A stretch of 9,163 nt of DNA from Acidobacteriota bacterium. GTDB taxonomy: Bacteria; Acidobacteriota; Terriglobia; Acidoferrales; 2-02-FULL-67-57. Under the pieces are notes generated by a model that worked only from the letters and a program-made list of their open reading frames with translations, ran no database searches and was not told the origin of the DNA. Below, piece by piece: positions 5,964-9,163 of this stretch (positions are counted from its first letter, which is position 1; the number at the start of each line of letters is the position of its first letter). The stretch lies in assembly GCA_016210895.1 (NCBI GenBank), contig JACQTG010000041.1, positions 1-9,163 on the forward strand, read 5' to 3'. The translations under genes and the position numbers were made by a program.

Positions 5964-7175
5964 ATGCTCCGCTACGACGAGGCGCGGGCAAACGTCATTG
6001 CCCTGGTCGAAGCCCAGCGCCGGCTGCCCCCGTCTGAAACCGTGCCGCTCGAGCAAGCCTTGGGCCGCGTTCTGGCTGAGCCGGTTATCGCCGACCGCGA
6101 TTACCCACCCTTCCATCGCGCCACGCGCGATGGCTTCGCCCTTCGCGCCCCCGACCTAGCCTCTCTTCCGGCCACGCTGAAGCAAGTGGGAGAGATCAAG
6201 GCGGGCGAAAGCTTCTCGGGGATAGTCGGGGAGGGCGAATGCGCGCAGATTATGACCGGAGCGCCGCTGCCCATGGGGGCCGATGCGGTGTTGATGCTGG
6301 AGTATGCAGAGGCGAAGGGCAACCAAGTCACGGTCAAGCGCGCCGTGCGTGCAGGTGAAAACGTGGTCCGGCAGGGAAGCGAAGCCCGGAAGGGTATCGC
6401 GCTGCTCGAGCCGGGCCGGCGTATCGGCTACGTTGAAATCTCCCTGCTCGGCCAGGTCGGCCGAGCGCAAGTCCAAGTCTACCGGCGGCCACGCGTGGCC
6501 ATTCTCTCCACGGGCGACGAGGTGGTTGACATCGCCGCTCAGCCGGGGCCCGTGCAGATTCGCAACAGCAACAGCTTCAGCCTCGCCGCCCAGATCCGCC
6601 TGAGCGGCGGCGAGCCGCTCCTGCTCGGCAACGCGCCTGACACCGTCGAAATCCTGCGGGAGAAGATTGAGCGTGGCCTGCAGGAAGACCTTCTGGTCCT
6701 GAGCGGTGGGGTTTCGATGGGCAAACACGACCTGGTCGAGGTGGTCCTGCGGCAGTTGGGCGGTGAATTCTACTTCGATGCTGTGGGCATCCAGCCAGGT
6801 CGGCCGGCCGTGTTCGGCCGCTGCCGGGACAAATTTGTGTTTGGCCTGCCGGGCAACCCGGTCTCCACTATGGTGACGTTTGAACTTTTCGTCGCGCCGG
6901 CGCTGGCGCTGCTCGGTGGCTCTCGGCCGAGACCCTTGCGGTTCTTGAAAGCCCGGCTGGCCGAGACGGTGCGCACCAAGACGGGGCTGACGCGGTTTCT
7001 CCCCGGCCGGCTGGAGGGCGATGGGGGCGAGGTGACCGCGCACCTGCTTCCCTGGCAGGGCTCCGGCGATGTGGTCACGCTGGCGGCGAGCGACTGCTTC
7101 CTGGTGGTGCCGGAAGACAGGGCCGAGTTGCCGGCCGGAGAGTATGTAGACGTGCTGTTGCGGCTGGGGTCTTAG
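5964..7175 (+). CDS. moeA: Molybdopterin molybdotransferase MoeA
   Basis: Catalyses the last step of molybdenum-cofactor synthesis, inserting molybdate into adenylylated molybdopterin with release of AMP. The 403 aa cover the whole protein. The N-terminal domains carry YPPFHRATRDGFALR (47-61), corresponding to the family's P-x-F-x-x-S-A-M-D-G-Y-A segment with the Asp kept (D56), and QIMTGAPLPMGADAV (95-109). The MoaB-like catalytic domain follows: ILSTGDEVV (180-188), RNSNSFSL (200-207), VLSGGVSMGKHDLV (245-258) and FGLPGNPVS (293-301). The C-terminal beta-barrel domain runs from about 325 to the end. The ATG lies 2 nt after the purA stop, with GAGG (5954-5957) 6 nt ahead inside purA, so the two are very likely co-transcribed. 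moaC follows 12 nt later. Confidence 0.96.
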   Translation: MLRYDEARANVIALVEAQRRLPPSETVPLEQALGRVLAEPVIADRDYPPFHRATRDGFALRAPDLASLPATLKQVGEIKAGESFSGIVGEGECAQIMTGAPLPMGADAVLMLEYAEAKGNQVTVKRAVRAGENVVRQGSEARKGIALLEPGRRIGYVEISLLGQVGRAQVQVYRRPRVAILSTGDEVVDIAAQPGPVQIRNSNSFSLAAQIRLSGGEPLLLGNAPDTVEILREKIERGLQEDLLVLSGGVSMGKHDLVEVVLRQLGGEFYFDAVGIQPGRPAVFGRCRDKFVFGLPGNPVSTMVTFELFVAPALALLGGSRPRPLRFLKARLAETVRTKTGLTRFLPGRLEGDGGEVTAHLLPWQGSGDVVTLAASDCFLVVPEDRAELPAGEYVDVLLRLGS

Positions 7176-7187
7176 CCAGGGGCAGAG

Positions 7188-7697
7188 ATGGCGGAAAAGA
7201 GCAAGCGTAGGCCGCGGCTGAGCCACTACGGCGCCCGCGGGCAGGTGCAAATGGTGGATGTGGGCAGCAAGCCGGCGACCCTGCGCGAGGCGCGTGCTCA
7301 CGCCTTCGTGCGGATGAAGCCCGCGGTGGCGCGTTCCGTGCGCCGCCTGCGCACGCCCAAGGGAAATCCGCTGGAAGTCGCGCGCATCGCCGGCATCGCG
7401 GCCGCCAAACGCACGGCCGAGCTAATTCCGCTCTGCCATCCGCTGCTCCTCACCCATATTGATGTGCAACCACAGTTGTGCCACAATGGCGTGCGGCTGA
7501 TCTCCCAAGTCCGCTCCACGGGTCCGACCGGCGTGGAGATGGAAGCGCTGACCGCAGTCGCGGTGGCTGCTCTTACCGTGTACGATATGTTGAAGGGGCT
7601 CGACCGCAGTCTCACGATCGGTGAAGTCTTTTTACTGGAGAAACTAGGGGGCAAAAGCGGCGTCTATCGCCGTCCGGGGCGCGCTCGTGGTCGCTAA
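7188..7697 (+). CDS. moaC: Cyclic pyranopterin monophosphate synthase MoaC
   Basis: Converts the 3',8-cyclo-GTP product of MoaA into cyclic pyranopterin monophosphate, the first stable intermediate of Moco synthesis. The 169 aa include the family opening [15 protein letters not shown] (21-35), K58 in PKGN (the catalytic Lys of the flexible loop), [22 protein letters not shown] (65-86), [22 protein letters not shown] (115-136, with D133 and K136 in the positions of the active-site pair) and EKLGGKSG (151-158). AGGGG (7178-7182) precedes the ATG by 5 nt. The last 11 nt overlap the start of the response-regulator gene in another frame, so the two are probably translationally coupled. The radical-SAM partner moaA is not in the window. 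Confidence 0.96.
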   Translation: MAEKSKRRPRLSHYGARGQVQMVDVGSKPATLREARAHAFVRMKPAVARSVRRLRTPKGNPLEVARIAGIAAAKRTAELIPLCHPLLLTHIDVQPQLCHNGVRLISQVRSTGPTGVEMEALTAVAVAALTVYDMLKGLDRSLTIGEVFLLEKLGGKSGVYRRPGRARGR

Positions 7698-8430
7698 AAC
7701 TGCCATTCGCATCCTGGTGGTGGACGATAACCCAGCCGTACTGGAGCTACTGCGGCTGGGAATCGAGCCGTGCGGCGAGGTCATTACGGCCACGGACGGT
7801 GCCGATGCTCTGCTCAAGGCGATTGAAGAAAAACCCGACCTGATCATTTCCGATTACCAGATGCCCGGCCTCGACGGTCGGCAACTCTACGAGAAGCTGC
7901 GCTCCCGCGAACAGACGAGCAAGATTCCTTTCATCTTCCTCGCCGGCAAAGGTGACATCGAGGAGCGCTTGCGGCAGTTTACCGATGGCGTTGAGGACTA
8001 CATCGTCAAGCCTTTCTTTATCCGCGAGGTTGCGGCCAGGGCCAAGAAAGTCGTCGATCGCCTGCACCTGGAAAAACTCCAGACAACGGCCCGGCGGCCA
8101 GGCGTCATCGAGGGCCGGCTGGAAGAGATGAACGTGATCGACCTCTTGCAATCACTCGAAATGGGCCAGAAATCCTGCCGGCTGACCTTGAACAACAGCA
8201 AGGAAAAATGCGAAATCTTCCTGGAGAACGGCCAGGTCTATGATGCCGCACTGGGCAAGACAGCCGGTGACGAGGCCGTGTATAAGATTGTCGAGTGGAA
8301 CCAGGGCACGTTTGAGATTGACTTCAGCGGAAAGTCGGACAAACGGCGCACGACGCACTCCACCCAGGGGCTCTTGATGGAGGCTCTGCGCTTGCTCGAC
8401 GAATCCCGCCGCGACCAAGTGGAGGGCTAA
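7687..8430 (+). CDS. Response regulator: receiver domain plus PATAN (DUF4388) domain
   Basis: A 247-aa protein with an N-terminal receiver domain (about 6-125) and a PATAN/DUF4388 domain (about 139-215). In the receiver the acidic pair D13-D14, the phospho-acceptor D56 (IISDYQMPGLDG) and K108 (VKPF) are intact. The conserved Thr/Ser of the switch is replaced by A86 (IFLAGKGD). The PATAN part reads GVIEGRLEEMNVIDLLQSLEMGQKSCRL ... G-Q-V-Y-D-A-A-L-G ... GTFEIDF, the domain named after cyanobacterial PatA, and ends in a charged helix. There is no DNA-binding domain, so the output is probably protein-protein contact. The start is a GTG inside moaC (11-nt overlap), and the TAA stop overlaps the next ATG (TAATG). 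No histidine kinase is nearby. A direct link to molybdenum metabolism is suggested only by position. Confidence 0.9.
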   Translation: MVAKTAIRILVVDDNPAVLELLRLGIEPCGEVITATDGADALLKAIEEKPDLIISDYQMPGLDGRQLYEKLRSREQTSKIPFIFLAGKGDIEERLRQFTDGVEDYIVKPFFIREVAARAKKVVDRLHLEKLQTTARRPGVIEGRLEEMNVIDLLQSLEMGQKSCRLTLNNSKEKCEIFLENGQVYDAALGKTAGDEAVYKIVEWNQGTFEIDFSGKSDKRRTTHSTQGLLMEALRLLDESRRDQVEG

Positions 8431-9062
8431 TGCCAGCGCCGTATCGCGCTATCGTTCTCACCATCAGCGACTCGGTCTCCCAGGGCACGCGTGAGGACCT
8501 CTCCGGCCCCGCCGTCAAAGCCAAGTTGGAGGAGGCCGGCTGGTCACTGCGCGGCATCGAAGTCCTGCCGGATGACTTCAACCTGATTCGCGAACGCTTG
8601 ACCGCCCTCTCCGCCGAGACCGATATTGACGCCATCTTCACCACCGGCGGCACCGGTGTTGGGCCACGCGACCGTACCCCGGAGGCGACGACTTCAGTGA
8701 TGGAGCGCTCCCTCCCGGGAGTAGCTGAACTGATGCGGCGCGAAGGCTTGAAGCAGACGCCGCTGGCAGCCCTCTCGCGAGCGGTCGCCGGAGTGCGCAG
8801 CAAGACGTTGTTGATTAATTTGCCGGGCAGCCCCGACGGGGCCGTCGGGTCCCTCGTGCCATTGCTGGAAATCCTGCCCCACGCGGTGGACCTCGTGCGG
8901 GGCGAAACCGCGCACGCAGCTCCGGAGCCATCGCCGCAAGCTCCTCCTGAAGCCCCCGCCGCCGAGGAGGAGCCGGTGACGCCAGAGAGGGCCGAGTCAG
9001 AACCGGCCGCGGAAGAGGGCCTGCCGGAAGGCGAGCCGCTTGGCAACTCGGAATCGGTTTGA
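8430..9062 (+). CDS. MoaB/MogA-family molybdopterin adenylyltransferase with acidic C-terminal tail
   Basis: The MoaB/MogA fold binds molybdopterin and adenylylates it with ATP, preparing it for MoeA. Residues 1-160 form the whole domain: IVLTISDSVSQGTREDLSGP (8-27), IFTTGGTGVGPRDRTPEAT (69-87, the core binding motif) and LLINLPGSPDGAVGSLVPLLEILPHAVDLVRG (127-158). Whether it acts as MogA or MoaB cannot be told from sequence alone. Residues 161-210 are an added tail with 13 Glu, 11 Pro and 10 Ala but only one basic residue other than His, predicted to be disordered. The ATG shares one base with the preceding TAA, and GGAGG (8421-8425) lies 4 nt ahead. With moeA and moaC upstream it completes a partial Moco gene set. 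No terminator is evident in the 57 nt that follow. Confidence 0.92.
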   Translation: MPAPYRAIVLTISDSVSQGTREDLSGPAVKAKLEEAGWSLRGIEVLPDDFNLIRERLTALSAETDIDAIFTTGGTGVGPRDRTPEATTSVMERSLPGVAELMRREGLKQTPLAALSRAVAGVRSKTLLINLPGSPDGAVGSLVPLLEILPHAVDLVRGETAHAAPEPSPQAPPEAPAAEEEPVTPERAESEPAAEEGLPEGEPLGNSESV

Positions 9063-9119
9063 TAGTGTGAGAAGCGAACGAGCGTTTGAACCGAGAACCT
9101 ATCGGAGTGGAGCAGGAGC

Positions 9120-9163
9120 GTGCCCGAGAACTACGTTCCCATTGTAATTTTTGCCCTCCTGGC
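9120..9163 (+). CDS. nuoA: NADH-quinone oxidoreductase subunit A (cut by right edge)
   Basis: Only 14 residues are visible from a GTG start: MPENYVPIVIFALL, continuing in an open frame to the window end. A short polar start with a Y-x-P followed at once by a hydrophobic helix is what NuoA/NdhC, a small three-helix membrane subunit of complex I, looks like. GGAG at 9109-9112 (7 nt ahead) is a good ribosome binding site; a further AGGAG at 9114-9118 is too close to serve. nuoA usually opens the complex I operon. The identity is a pattern match on a very short stretch, and another small membrane protein cannot be excluded. Confidence 0.6.
   Translation, partial: MPENYVPIVIFALL

Noticed and set aside
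6156..7301. Long open frame (381 codons) antisense to moeA
   Set aside because: Same codon-bias artefact; its composition (rich in His, Gln, Arg) is typical of shadows and it covers the well-supported moeA and the start of moaC.
8324..9046. 240-codon open frame antisense to the MoaB/MogA gene
   Set aside because: Ser/Arg/Gly-rich with no motif, opposite a clear MoaB/MogA domain; explained by base composition.
9063..9119. Promoter or terminator between the MoaB/MogA gene and nuoA
   Set aside because: TTGAAC at 9086-9091 has no -10 at the right distance, and the best hairpin is short with a long loop and no T tract.

Overview
The window is a GC-rich, gene-dense stretch of ordinary bacterial chromosome. 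It carries eleven protein genes (two cut by the window edges), very short intergenic gaps and no sign of mobile DNA, CRISPR or RNA genes. The set (cell-division FtsK, UppP, RsmA, glycogen synthase, thioredoxin, PurA, molybdenum-cofactor genes, a receiver-PATAN regulator and the start of a NuoA-like protein) fits a free-living Gram-negative-type bacterium. The receiver-PATAN (DUF4388) protein, the base composition and the gene neighbourhood make Acidobacteriota my best guess, but that is inference and no marker here proves it.

Left half, minus strand (1-2511). Reading leftwards, rsmA (16S rRNA dimethyltransferase), a RimI-like GNAT acetyltransferase and uppP (undecaprenyl-diphosphatase) form a tight unit: 8 nt or less between the first two, and an ATGA overlap between the second and third. 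A stem-loop with a T-rich tail 19 nt after uppP closes this unit. Beyond it ftsK begins and runs off the left edge.

Divergent control region (2512-2650). It separates rsmA from plus-strand glgA. It holds a 14-bp perfect palindrome, a TTGACA/TAGCGT promoter candidate reading towards glgA, and, on the other strand, a -10-like TACAAT just in front of the rsmA GTG.

Right half, plus strand (2651-9163). glgA and trxA come first. A second promoter candidate (TTGCGA, 17 bp, TATCAT) with a palindrome on its -10 and a three-fold CTGAG repeat just downstream then precedes a five-gene block: purA, moeA, moaC, a receiver-PATAN response regulator, and a MoaB/MogA protein with an acidic Pro/Ala-rich tail. 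The genes are 2 nt apart, 12 nt apart, overlapping by 11 nt, and overlapping by 1 nt, so they probably form one operon. moaC makes cPMP, while MogA and MoeA carry out adenylylation and molybdate insertion, so the block covers one early step and the last two steps of Moco synthesis. moaA, moaD and moaE are not in view. The right edge shows the first 14 residues of a NuoA-like protein, probably the start of a complex I operon.

I found no clearly new multi-gene system. The points most worth a second look are the PATAN regulator embedded in and translationally coupled to Moco genes (with Ala where the receiver switch Thr/Ser should be), the Trp-for-Tyr change in the RimI-like protein, the Glu/Pro/Ala tail on MoaB, and the repeat architecture of the purA leader.
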